From positions 992,001-1,056,000 of the forward strand of contig KQ964248.1 in the NCBI GenBank assembly GCA_001566295.1: a stretch of DNA of 64,000 nucleotides, written 5' to 3'. The notes under the pieces were generated by a model. The model was not told the DNA's origin, searched no databases, and saw nothing but the letters and a program-made list of their open reading frames with translations. Position numbers and translations under genes: made by a program. Below, in pieces: positions 24,342 to 35,174 of this stretch. The stretch is from Microdochium bolleyi. Taxonomy: Eukaryota > Ascomycota > Sordariomycetes > Xylariales > Microdochiaceae. Each line of letters starts with the position of its first letter. Position 1 is the stretch's first letter.

Positions 24342-26414
24342 AGCACCCAGCGCAAATGCAAGATTGGCTACGATACGCATTCGGCTTGGGGATCACAACT
24401 GCTGATGTCCCTGTCGCATTTCCATATCTTATGATTTACTGTTCTTTTCATTTAACGAAACTGTCATGAAGCAAGCGAATCATTTACATCTCCTTCTCAC
24501 TTTACCATGCCTGTCTGGGGCTGTATTTCCGTTGATTACGAGGTCACACGTCTCTCGTGTTTCCACTCATCTCTTCTTTTGGTGGATTATTGTGGTCATT
24601 TAGATAAATGGCCTGGCCGTCTGAGTTAATGTCATCATGTGGTGAGAAGGGAAAGGGACAAGGGCGTGTAGAGACAATGGTCTTGGACTGAAAGTGGCAG
24701 AGGCCGAGTCTGCGAGAATGGCAATGTCAGACTATCTTCACTCAGGTGGAGGGGAGTTTCATTATCGAGCTGTTTCTTCTTTCTGATTTTCTCCTTTCGT
24801 GTGTGTGTGTCAACCACACGCTTCCTTTCTCTGTGCACGCTCAGTCTCGGGCTGCGCCCCTGGCACTGGCGTGCACGTGTTTGATACCCTGTGTATACAA
24901 CGATTTCCCGCCCCGGCGGTCCTGCCTTACCATCCAGCCTTGTGTCTCATATTGTTTATGTGAGATTGTGGTTAGGAAGGCAGATTCAGTCCGGGACACA
25001 CTTTAGATATCACTTCTCTAGGGCGATAAACCCTGGCGGCGCCAGCTATGGTGCTGTTTGTGCTTTTTGCTTCAATACTACAACTTGTTGATTTCCTTCA
25101 TGGTGCTCGGGAGATGTTCGAATCGTCCATTTTCATGGAGCTACGCTGTACCACTTCACGGGGTCAAGCCAGACAGGCCCCTTGTTCGTTTCAGCTACCC
25201 GGCGGCAACGCACAGCGCAAATCAGGGGCTATATGCTTTCTCCAGGAATAACTTGGCCCAACCTGCGGCCAGTGGGTTGGATAGGCCGCATGCATCAGAC
25301 CATCACCATGAACCATTCCCCAATCTACATACAATGATGTACTGATGAGGCGAGCTGAAGGATTGGACGGTATGGGGACCCGGCGGTTCGCGAAACGGAG
25401 GACGTGTGTTGATTTCGGGTGCGACACGCTTTCAGACATGCTGCAGGCAGGAGGATTACTTCGAGGGCGGTGGGTCAGTAGGGAATTGATTGGACGTTGT
25501 GCAAATGGCGATCATCATGATCGTCCAACATCACTTTATGCGAGGAGAGAGATGATGGATCGCAGGACTTGGAGTTGGCTGCCGACCTTTGCAGGGCTGT
25601 GAAGCCTGTCTGGTGCTGGAAAAGCCAGTCGGTTGGTGCAACATGCAGTCTATTTTGAGCTGGCGCCTGGCAAAGTTGTCGCCAGGAGACGGGGAGCGCC
25701 CCGAGCCAGGGACGGGCCGGAACCCAAAGACACAATGGACATTGTTGGTGATTGGATGAGAAGATGGCCCCACTGTCAGGGACAAATGCAACCAAGCCCA
25801 ACTCGACCCAGCTCGAAGATGACTAATGTCGTGCTTAGCTAAGCTTCGTGTTACTGGGTCAACACATCCAACGACGTAATCTGTTTACTTTCAAGGAATG
25901 AACCCTGACTCTCGGCCAGCACATGTGAAGATCAGTCGCCCTTCCAACCTGTGACGAAGCCCCCCCCAGCCACACGCATTGTGCCATTGCAGCCCTGGAA
26001 CCAAGGTCCGGATCCTGAGTGACCCGCACAGCAACGGCCAGGCAGCCACAGCAACCAGGCCTCGCCTCAGCAACCATCCCTCGCCTTGTGCTGCGCTTCT
26101 CTCCTCTCTCATCCATTCCACCTCATCTCAGCATTCCGACGACTTGTCGACACCATCTTCACACCTTGTACCCACAGCCGCGGTTTTCAACGAGCGGCCA
26201 GCTGATCGATAGTCTGGGTATCAAATATCGGCTCATCTCAACAACTCTCATAGCTGGCTAGGCCAGATCCCCTGAGCCATTCCAGCGAGGTCTCAGTTCA
26301 CGCACCTTGTACTCCGGCACACCTGATTAAACCCCCCCACCGGGGCATTCCAAAGCCTTCAGGCACCGCGGAACGACAGCCCAGGACAGTCTCCCCCACG
26401 GAGCACAGCTCGTC
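24342..26414. other. Intergenic region
   Basis: 3' flank of the 634-aa gene and promoter/leader of the 463-aa gene. Open frames are short and unsupported. The last 350 bases are C/T-rich with several CCTC and CCAC runs, typical of a fungal leader. Confidence 0.5.
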
Positions 26415-27806
26415 ATGGCTCCCACAGTACCGACCTGGGCTGCCCAGGCCCGGGATCTACTCACCTCGGCGGTCCGCACAGCCCGGAGCGCGGAGCCCAG
26501 CACCGACAACAACGACATCGCCGGCCTCGGCCCCCTGGCAGCCCGCTCCGTGCTGCTCGCCCGGGCCAACGACCAACCGCGGCCGGACCCGCACAAGGGC
26601 GCCGTCAACTTCCACGACATCAACAACGCGGGCATGTTTGTGCTCTTCGCGCTCATCGGATTGGGTTTCGTCATCACCATGATCTGGTTCTTCTTCTGGG
26701 CCAAGAACGGCGGCTTCTACTTCAAGGAGAACGACTGGGACGACTACAAGTCCACCGTGCTGCGCCGCAAGGGCCCCAACGGCACCCTCCTCACAGGCGC
26801 CACGCCTAGCACCCAGCTCGGCGGCGGCAGCGTGTACAAGGACTACGACGACGTCAGCACGCAGTACACCGGCGGGCTGACGCAGATGACGGGCGACACT
26901 GCCGAGACGGGCTCCACACTGACAGGCATCACGGGCGGCGTGTCCGACTTCGACGGCCGGGAGAAGCGCCGGCAGAAGCGCGAGCGCAAGGAGCGAGAGC
27001 GCGAGAAGAAGAAGGACCGCAAGAACCGCGAGCGCTCGGAGAAGAAGAGCGCCCGCCGCGCCGGCGAGGACGGCGGCCTGGTCGACGTGGACGCCGAGGT
27101 CGCGGCCGAGGACCACCTGCGTGCCTACCGCCACGAGAAGCCCGCGCGCGTGGGCGGCATCAACAAGGCAGGCGAGGGCAGCGAGTGGGACGGCTCGACG
27201 AACCGCGGTGACAACTCGACCGTGTCCGCAGCCAGCGAGCTGCTCAGCAACCACGACGATGCCAGCTCCTACGCCCCGCCTCCCACCTCCTCCCGGCGCG
27301 CCGAGCGCCACGAGGCCTCGTCGTCGTCGCGCAAGACTGGTGGCATCCGCAAGGTCTACAGCACCGCCGACCGGACTGCGGACCGCGAGGAGGAGCGCAT
27401 GCGCTCGGAGGCCCGGCGGGCCGCCCGGTCCTCGGACCGCTCCGGATCGAGCAAGCCCAAGCGCGACTTCAGCTTCCAGCGCGTCGACGCCAGCTCCCGC
27501 CCCGCCATGGGGCCCCGCGGGCCCAGCACGATCGAGGAGGAGGCCGATATCGGCATGCAGGGTCGGTACCTCCCCGTAGGCAGCTACGCGCCCGAGCACG
27601 ACGAGGCGGAGAGCGACCTGGGCACCAAGTCGTACCGCCACGTCATCCCCGGCCTGAGCTCCAGCGCGGCGGGCAGCAGCTACCACGACGCCGGCGGCAG
27701 CCAGGTCAGCGGCAGCGGCGGCGCGGCTAGCCAGGTCGGCAGCGACCTCTCGTACCAGGAGGAGAAGAGGAAGCGGAGGGGCCAGGGACGGACCCGCCGG
27801 GAGTAA
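26415..27806 (+). CDS. Single-pass membrane protein with highly charged tail
   Basis: Intronless gene of 463 aa. Residues ~74-97 form one clear membrane helix (MFVLFALIGLGFVITMIWFF), preceded by a conserved-looking NFHDINNAG and followed by WAKNGGFYFKENDWDDYKS and VLRRKGPNG. The rest is hydrophilic: Thr/Gly-rich, then an Arg/Lys/Glu block (~178-212, RREKRRQKRERK-like), a YRHEKPARVGGINK segment near 238, and Ser-rich disordered sequence. The layout (short N-terminus, one helix, the VLRRKGP and EKPARVGGIN segments) matches a fungal family that databases often label 'endosomal SPRY domain-containing protein', although I see no SPRY domain here. Codons are strongly G/C-ended, which also creates a 409-codon antisense frame that is not a gene. 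Confidence 0.82.
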   Translation: MAPTVPTWAAQARDLLTSAVRTARSAEPSTDNNDIAGLGPLAARSVLLARANDQPRPDPHKGAVNFHDINNAGMFVLFALIGLGFVITMIWFFFWAKNGGFYFKENDWDDYKSTVLRRKGPNGTLLTGATPSTQLGGGSVYKDYDDVSTQYTGGLTQMTGDTAETGSTLTGITGGVSDFDGREKRRQKRERKEREREKKKDRKNRERSEKKSARRAGEDGGLVDVDAEVAAEDHLRAYRHEKPARVGGINKAGEGSEWDGSTNRGDNSTVSAASELLSNHDDASSYAPPPTSSRRAERHEASSSSRKTGGIRKVYSTADRTADREEERMRSEARRAARSSDRSGSSKPKRDFSFQRVDASSRPAMGPRGPSTIEEEADIGMQGRYLPVGSYAPEHDEAESDLGTKSYRHVIPGLSSSAAGSSYHDAGGSQVSGSGGAASQVGSDLSYQEEKRKRRGQGRTRRE

Positions 27807-29398
27807 GATGTGACCCGGCGCGTATGATCTCCGGGAACTGATTTTTTGTTTCGACCCGTTCGATTTGTGCCGGCACTGCGAAGTTTGATTTTCTCCCTTT
27901 CGCTTTTCTTTGGTTCAGAACGACATGACACACACACGCGCGCGCACACACAAGGGCACAACGACCAATGACCAAACGACATGAAGGGCGGGATTGCCAC
28001 AGTGAAAAGGACGCGGTTTCCACGTGCCGTGCTTTTTCCCAAAACATTGTCTTTTACGTTGATTTAGGCAAGCAGGGGCAAATGTGGCGTTTGATGCTTT
28101 CTGGGATATTTGGCTGCTGGGTCCGTCCATATTCTTCAAAGAATGGGAATCACGGTCCTGGCTTCGCCTTGTGATTTTTCGAGGCGGGGCATGTGACAGG
28201 GGGATCATGTAGAATAGATGCAACTACAAATAAACACACATATTCACAGCAACAACATCCTCCTGCCACTAAAAAATTGATACGCATAGTGAACTTGACG
28301 AAAATGACAAACAGGTATGCCATGGCTGGACGATATTGGGGCGCAGCCATGGGGATGACAAGCCTTGTCGGCCTCGTATACGTACGTGCCTGCACGTCCC
28401 CTCGGCATCCAGTTGGGTGAGCTTTGGACATGTATACGCGTGGAACGCCCTGGTGAGCGAAGTTGTGTGGATGATGTTTCAATGAGCGTGGTACCATAGT
28501 GCTATGTGTATATCGTACAATGGTAGACATGGGAAATAAGTACCATCCATTCACAAAAGTCGTACCCGGGTAATAAAGCTGACCTGGCGGTGCTCGCTGC
28601 TGTTGAGCTTGCATGCTAGGTGCGTGTACGGCCAAGCTGCAGAAACGAACAAAGCTCGGGGAGAAAAACAGCAGACGTAGGAAAGCAGATCGGAAGTGCA
28701 ACCGGCAACAATAACCGCAGAGTTCGAGAGGCGAGACAGAGAACATTATGAGACGACAAAAATAGGCTTAAGCAAAACATCGGAAAGAAGAAGCTGTCGG
28801 ACTCGCGAGGGGAAGGTATCTCCGACGGTCATGGGTAGCAAAAAAAAAAAACGTAGAGAGTTCAATTCGTGACGGTCGTAGCAAGGGCCAAGAAAACAAG
28901 CTAAAAAAAAACCCCAAGAAAAAACAGGGGGTGGGGTTGTGGAAGTCAAAAATGAATGTCGAAGGGGGCATATACCCCCTGTCTGATAAATGAGGATGTT
29001 CTGTTTGATGGGAAGAGAAGTTTCTCTAGTCGAATCGACAGGGGACCAGGCCCGCGGCCTAGATTTGTCGTGTATGATGTGTTGCAGTCAACAGCTCTTC
29101 GATCTTGCGAAGTGAGCCGCGTACGTAACGTCGTTGTGGAAGGGACCGAGGCAGCATGAAGCTATCAGGGTCAATACCTCCCTGATTCGTGTTTCCCATC
29201 GGTTCGGCCGTTCCAGACCTTGTGTAGAGATTCGTGATGGATCCCGCCAACAAGATCCGGAGAACAAAGACCAGGCTGTTCCGATGGGGTATGATGTATA
29301 ACGTATGTCATTGTTCCCCAAGGCAGTGTCGCATGGCAGAAAGCTACACCGCACAGCTGCGCGACCTCATGCCTCCGCTTGCATCCGCCTACGTTCGT
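27807..29398. other. Intergenic region between convergent genes
   Basis: 3' flanks of the membrane-protein gene and of the DUF6590 gene. It includes alternating AC/GC sequence (~27929-27952) and a 12-A run at 28840-28851. No gene is seen. Confidence 0.5.
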
Positions 29399-31308
29399 CT
29401 ACTTTCTCCCCTTGCCTTTCCCTTTTCCTGAGCCCTGGCGGCGGCTCACGAAGAAGCTCTGCACTGCGGAAATCAGGTACTCTAGCGAGTCTGGGCCAAG
29501 ATAGCCGATGAACTGAACTGGGATGTTGTGCTCTACTGTGTAGAGCTTCGAGAAGTTGATGCGCGACACGTCGTCAATCCGTTCAGTCCGAGCTTTGTCG
29601 GGTAGAATGGTGACGGGGATGGCCGCAAATCCGACGTGCGGCTCACCTTCGAGGAGAGCCGGCACACCATACCGGTCATCGTATGCTTGACCATGGAACT
29701 CTGGATGGCTGCCCCCTTTCAGACATCCGTATCCCTGATAGGTGAAGATTGCCCTGCATCTGGTCAGTGAGTAGTCCGCTTTCCGAATCAAGCCGACATT
29801 GACTCATGCTCAGTACAGTACAGTAGTAGTCATGAAACAGAGTCCAGCTTACACGCAGTTACTGTGGCCACTCTGCGTGGTTACCACGATAAAGCGGCGA
29901 ATGCCTTCGTAATGTGGGTCAGCACTCGGCTCAGTCACTATCGAGTGCGAGCCCTTGGGCTGAATCCACATGGCCTTGAAAACCTGCATAGTTGTCAGTG
30001 GTTGAAGCCTTCAGTGCTACAGATCCCGATCAAAACCTACGGCTCCCTCATGAAATCGTTTAGACCGCTGAACAGCAAAGTCTACCATCAAGCCTGTCAG
30101 TCGACACTCGATGAACCTCAGGACCTAGAATTTTCCATACTATGACCTGGACCAGGCATATATGCACTAGCGGGTGGCTGTTGGGCCGATGGGCGGCCAG
30201 AACGAGATGTTGAACCGCGAGATTTGGAGGATTTGTGGCTTTTCTTGCGATGACGTTTCCCCGATGCCTGATCGCTGGCAGGGTACACGGGTTGTGACCC
30301 GTAAGATGTTGAAGCGCCTTGCGCGTCCGGGTTGTAGAGTGGTGGTCTACTCGCATCCATGGCTTGCTGCAGGCTGTCGAGATATTGCTCCTCCTCCTCT
30401 TCCTCAGTGAGTGTCGGCATTCCCATAGCGTACGCTTTGTTCATGTCAGCCAGAGGCAGCCACTAGATTATCAATTGACATACGGTGCTGGACGTCGTCG
30501 TCGTCGTCATCTTCATCATCTTCATCAGCACCCGAGCTATCTGCATCGTTATGGCTTCCAACCACCCCTTGGTATGTAGCCTTGCCTTTGCCTCTACTCT
30601 CTCCTATGTCGACATGGTCGAGGTGGTGGGCCTGGGACAGTTGAGTCGATGGCACTACATGTAAGAATACTCATTAATCAGAAGTTGAGACTTGGAACAT
30701 CGCCATCTTTACCATTATGAATGTCAGGTAGCAATGAGTCCTGTATCGCATCGTAGCCCTCGGAACTGCTGAGTTGATAGTAGTTGCCATCATGCCCAAA
30801 CATGAGCTGCGGCCCCCCTAGGCAATGACAGATCAGCTTATAAACAATATGCACGTTTGAACGATTGAGTAGTGCATATAATCACCGTTTCCGATGTCCA
30901 CAACAAGGGAATCACCGTTGCCGATATCCACAACAAGGGCCGGATCCTCGGCATGAAGCGCGAAACTTTGCTCCTCCACTGGGACGCTCGTGAGGTCGGG
31001 AATCAGGCGTTCCCCACTACGGGGAGTCCTCCGCGCATCTGTCTCGTCGCGCTCGTCGTGCTCGACTAGACTTCATCTTAGACCACAATGGCTCTTTGTC
31101 AACGTGTCGTACCAAACGTACCGATCTCGAGCTGAGAAAAGTTTTGCAGGCCGTCGAATTCTGTGGACGAGTAGCCCCCAGTTCCTTGAGAGTGATAGTT
31201 GCCCAGCGGCTGTTGCTGATGGTGATGGTCATGTGGGTGGTCGCCATGATCATCCTGTCCTCGCCGCGACCGATGACCGGATGAAGGATGTTGCTTGCTC
31301 TTTTTCAT
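29399..31308 (-). CDS. DUF6590 domain protein, eight exons, 491 aa
   Basis: Reconstructed exons are 31308-31122, 31065-30886, 30817-30713, 30654-30484, 30434-30141, 30093-30041, 29983-29853 and 29753-29399, totalling 1476 nt; every join is in phase. The N-terminal ~330 residues are disordered: a His-rich stretch (DHPHDHHHQQQ), a poly-Asp/Glu run (~200), an EEEEEE run and a Lys/Arg/Ser block. The C-terminal ~160 residues form the DUF6590 domain. It begins VFKAMWIQPKGSHSIVTEPS, continues IRRFIVVTTQSGHSNCVAI and TYQGYGCLKGG, and ends with the hallmark SRINFSKLYTVEHNIPV and IGYLGPDSLEYL. That domain is widespread in filamentous fungi and of unknown function. The gene is more A/T-ended in codon use than its neighbours. 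The exon 2 donor is tandemly duplicated (30880-30939), so two in-frame isoforms are possible. Confidence 0.85.
30880..30939 (-). repeat. 30-bp tandem duplication containing a splice donor
   Basis: Two adjacent 30-bp copies (30880-30909 and 30910-30939) match at 28 of 30 positions. On the minus strand each ends with the GTGATT that serves as exon 2 donor, and each encodes DIGNGD with LVV before it. Both copies read in the same frame. Confidence 0.9.
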
Positions 31309-33062
31309 AATTGGCTACCAGTGCTTGTAAATCATGCATCTCAAGCTGACTGTACAACAGGCTTGGAGTTTTCGCAGCGTGACAGTTCAGTATAGCCTAA
31401 GCTTCGTCGTTAATACGTCCAACAAGCAGTTAAGCATTTGGCCATCTATAATTCAGCGTGACAAGGCTTGGCCAGCCGCAAAATCAGTGTTCCGACCTCC
31501 AGCCAAATCCGGTAGGATCTCTTGCTGAAGACAGGAAGAGCAGGATACGCGCTTCACTGCGAAGCGCTAATTCTGAGATGTTGGTCCGATGCCGGTATCG
31601 GTGTGACGAGTGATGTCGTGCGAGTTTCGCGGCCGGAGAGCGCCTATGCGTCACGTTGCTGTGGTTTTACTCTGGAGACAGTAGAATCAACAGTGCTGGT
31701 AGCACTCGGGGGTGGAAGGATTTCAACCGGGCCAACGAGAGGACACCAGCAACTCGCCAATACTGGGCTGTGGAAATTGTTGTTTTCTTGGGACACGAAG
31801 CTTTGGAGTCGAAATTTCAAGCAGTCATGCGAGGTGAGCCACTGACGTTCTGGGCATCTCATCACCTCGGAGTCGCAGCGGGTGATCAATGACATGGGAG
31901 AGTTGTGGAAGTGCTGCGCTCGACAATACCAAATGCGAGGGTGGGCCCGTCTTGTTATTCGGACTTGGGAAAACGTGCAGTCCGAGAGGGTGGCCCGCCC
32001 CCGGAGACGACGAGACAAGACGCCGGGAAAGAGTATCGACTGTTATCAGTGGTTGCAAGTAATGGCGCGCTCGGGTACTGCTCCCATATTAGGGTGCTGC
32101 GATGGAAGCAGATTCGAAGCCGGGGGTGGACGTCAATCTGCCCAACAGAAGCAACGGCTCGAGCAGCAGCGCGGGAACTGTGCTCTGCCGGCTTGTGGTG
32201 TCGGAGTCACTTCGCGGCAGGCCCGCCTAATGTACCGTGATCATGCCACGAAGGGGAAACGAGCATAAGGGCATTTACACGCCTTGGGGAAGGCCCGCTA
32301 AGAAGCATAGTACCAATCGTCAGGGACCCCAAACTGCGTCTGAACTGGTCTTGCGGGTTGTTGTCTTGAGGCTCTGCCGAGGTCAAGATGTACTGGTCGT
32401 CACGAGCGGGCGAGGGTGTCGAGGTCCCGGGAAGGTATCGACAAGTCACTACGCTCGGGTTGCCGGCTCGGGGCGGAACGGTCCGAGCACGTACAATGCT
32501 GCTATGATGGATACCTTGCACCAGCCGAGCGTAGACGGACGATGCTCCAAGTCCTCGGACGGGACACTGCTGTCTGGCGAGTCATGATTGGATGAGGTAT
32601 CCAGGGAGCGTGGAGATGACGGGAGAACGGATCACAGCAGGGATCCTGGTCAGATGTCAGTCTTGACCGGTGCATCCTCCTGGGCGCTGGCTGGCTGGGT
32701 ACCGCAGCCAGGCTTGCATTGTGGCCGTCACGATTCGTGGCCTGGGGTGCATTGCATGGGCTGTGGGCAGTGAGGCGTGCTGGCGCTGGTGCTCGTGATT
32801 GTGGCTCGCAGGATCCGGGTGCGATTGCTCTGTCAAGGTTCAGGCGCATGGTCCTAGGCCAGATTGCAGCTTCCCGTTCCTTCCCCATCGAGGTTGTTTT
32901 GTGTGTGTGCACGTACCTCACCGAGTTGGCTCCAAGACACCCGCCGACTCGGGGAGGCGCGCTGGCCGCTGTGTGCCCCAGTGCTCCTGCCTCGACGGCA
33001 TTCCTCGCCGGCTGCCACAGGCAAGCTTCATCTCGCGTCGTCAACCATGCCAACGACTCGCC
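31309..33062. other. Divergent intergenic region
   Basis: Shared upstream region of the DUF6590 gene (leftward) and the coiled-coil protein gene (rightward). Open frames reach 197 codons on the minus strand but overlap other frames and show no domain. No gene is called. Confidence 0.45.
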
Positions 33063-35174
33063 ATGTCCATTATCGACTCCGGCCGCCATGGTCATGGCGG
33101 CTCTGGCAGCACCGCCGCTCCGGCGTCCCCCATCCTGCCGGCCGACAGGCTCTCCACCACTGCGCCGAACAACCTAGAGGCCGATGACGAGTGGGTCGTC
33201 GCCGGCCCGCGCACGCCGTCGCAAACCTCGTCCAACGCTTCCGACGACGACGATGACGCCGGCAGGAGCCAGCTCGCAGGCGCGCTCCCTCTCGGTGCGG
33301 TCGATAATAAGGACGCCTTGGTCTCCCTGAGGCACCTCTACAATCCGGCTGCTGCCAGATCTGGCCACCCTGCCGGCACGCCCAGCAAGCGACTGTCCAT
33401 TCCCGACCCCAAAATTTCGGGCATACGGCCTCTTTCTGGGGCTGACTGGATGGATCGTGATCGATTGGGAGACAAGTCGCAACAGGCGGCACTGCAAGTT
33501 TTCCATTTTGACAATGCAGGGCACCACGATAATGCATCGCACACTGCGAGCGACCTGAGCGACCTTTCGGACAGCGACTCCGCCAGCGATGTTTCACCAA
33601 GTGAAAGCAGCAGTGATGGAGATGCCTCAAGCCGCCGCTATGGGATGCCCGATGTCTCTGGGCAAGATTGGCTCACCGAGAAACAATTGGAGCGATTGTA
33701 CCGGCATGCTTCAATCCTGAAAACAAGAAGGACGGCCTTGGCAGACCTGATCAAGAGTCTTCTCAACTCGCGTTCCCGAGCCGAGGCACGGCAGAGAAAA
33801 CAGCTGCAGACGGATAATAGATTTCTCAACGCCGCACAAATTCAACTTGCGGGCCAACCTGTCCTTCTTGATCTCCTCGATCAGATGCGCAAGGCACGTA
33901 ATGAGCAGAGGGAAGCGGACCAGCGTATCGATGAAGTCGTGGGCGAATTGCTCACGGCAGAGAAGGCTTTAGACATTCAGGAAAGGATCTTCTTCAGCGT
34001 GGCCTCTGGAGCCAGCGTGTCGTTTGCAGATCTCGATTCAAAGGCTTCCACAACTCATACCGTCGTCTCTCCGGGTCGATTTCCACCGAAGCCTGTCAAG
34101 AGCGTACCATACCTCTTAACAGGAATATCTGGTCTGCGTCCTGGCAACACTCAGTCGATGCTAGACAAGCTGCAGGATTCCGTAAGGAACTTGAAGCTAA
34201 CGGAAGAATCTTTACTCAATCTGGAAGCGAGGAAGGACGCCATCGATGCCATTGTCGCCAACTTGGGCAACCTTGACTATTTGGAACTCCGACGAGCCGC
34301 ATCCAATGCGGCATTAGAGGCCAAGATGGATGCCAATGTGGTTGGCGCTCTAGACACAAAGTTTTCGAAGGCGCTCAGCAAGGAAGACCGCGATTTCCTT
34401 GACACGTATACAGATGCAAGGCGGGCGATGAGGACCAGGAGAGAACACGCATTGCAACGGATCGCCCATTTCGAAGCAGAGTGTCGAGATCAAGGCCTTC
34501 TCCCAGCGAAAAACTTGGCCGAGTCAGAAGCAGAGCTAGATATTCAACTCGAAAATGAGGGCACCACAGGGAATGTGCGCCAGTCAACAGCGCAGAGGCA
34601 CTCAGCTTTCACGAAACTATTATCGAATCCTGCAAGTCTACTTTGGGATCAGCCAAAGACACCACATCAAGCTCTAGTCAGTGCTTTGTCTCTACCACGG
34701 GCCGACGCAAAGCGGCAGAGGCAGATTAACGAGGCTCTTCGAGAGCTGAACATAGATAATCTACTCAGCGGGTCAGAGATGACGAGATACACAGATGGCC
34801 CAAGACCCTTAACGGAGCAGAATATCGAGCGACTAGTTCGGGATCAGCACTCCTGGCACTTGGCTGACTGGATCAATCGGTGGCTGTTGCACAAACTACA
34901 CATGTCTGCCATGGAGGCCGAGCTGTTTCACAACGTGGCAAAAGCTTCTCTGGAAATCCTTGATTCTGTCCGCTGGCAGAAGGATGCTCTACGCTACTGG
35001 ACACGAGATGAAGCCGCGAATCCTTTGAACTTGACTTCGAATTCAACATTATCAGGGTATAGCATGCAATCGCCACATCCAAGTTCTCGTTTATTTGTAT
35101 CAAGACGGCGGTCAGATTCTGATCTTTACATGTTCGCAGTTGGAGACACATTCAGTGGAATAGCTGTTCACTAA
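33063..35174 (+). CDS. Orphan coiled-coil protein, 703 aa
   Basis: Single-exon gene. The frame is open from 32799, but the upstream part is compositionally unlike the rest; I chose the ATG at 33063 (MSIIDSGRHG), right after the leader. I do not recognise a named family. Residues 1-200 are acidic and Ser-rich with DDEWVVAGPRTPSQ and SDLSDLSDSDSASDVSPSES-type runs. Residues ~200-330 and ~370-500 are strongly helical and charged, consistent with coiled coils. A second conserved-looking section at ~594-660 is Trp-rich (HSWHLADWINRWLLHKLHMS; VRWQKDALRYWTRDE). The codon use is less G/C-ended than in the housekeeping genes of the window. It could be a structural or scaffold protein; no function is assigned. 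Confidence 0.78.
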   Translation: MSIIDSGRHGHGGSGSTAAPASPILPADRLSTTAPNNLEADDEWVVAGPRTPSQTSSNASDDDDDAGRSQLAGALPLGAVDNKDALVSLRHLYNPAAARSGHPAGTPSKRLSIPDPKISGIRPLSGADWMDRDRLGDKSQQAALQVFHFDNAGHHDNASHTASDLSDLSDSDSASDVSPSESSSDGDASSRRYGMPDVSGQDWLTEKQLERLYRHASILKTRRTALADLIKSLLNSRSRAEARQRKQLQTDNRFLNAAQIQLAGQPVLLDLLDQMRKARNEQREADQRIDEVVGELLTAEKALDIQERIFFSVASGASVSFADLDSKASTTHTVVSPGRFPPKPVKSVPYLLTGISGLRPGNTQSMLDKLQDSVRNLKLTEESLLNLEARKDAIDAIVANLGNLDYLELRRAASNAALEAKMDANVVGALDTKFSKALSKEDRDFLDTYTDARRAMRTRREHALQRIAHFEAECRDQGLLPAKNLAESEAELDIQLENEGTTGNVRQSTAQRHSAFTKLLSNPASLLWDQPKTPHQALVSALSLPRADAKRQRQINEALRELNIDNLLSGSEMTRYTDGPRPLTEQNIERLVRDQHSWHLADWINRWLLHKLHMSAMEAELFHNVAKASLEILDSVRWQKDALRYWTRDEAANPLNLTSNSTLSGYSMQSPHPSSRLFVSRRRSDSDLYMFAVGDTFSGIAVH

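Noticed and set aside
25110..25125. tRNA B-box-like GTTCGAATC
   Set aside because: No A box at the right distance and no cloverleaf could be drawn.
26457..27686. 409-codon minus-strand frame antisense to the membrane-protein gene
   Set aside because: Ala/Val/Leu/Gly-rich shadow produced by strong G/C-ended codons on the other strand.
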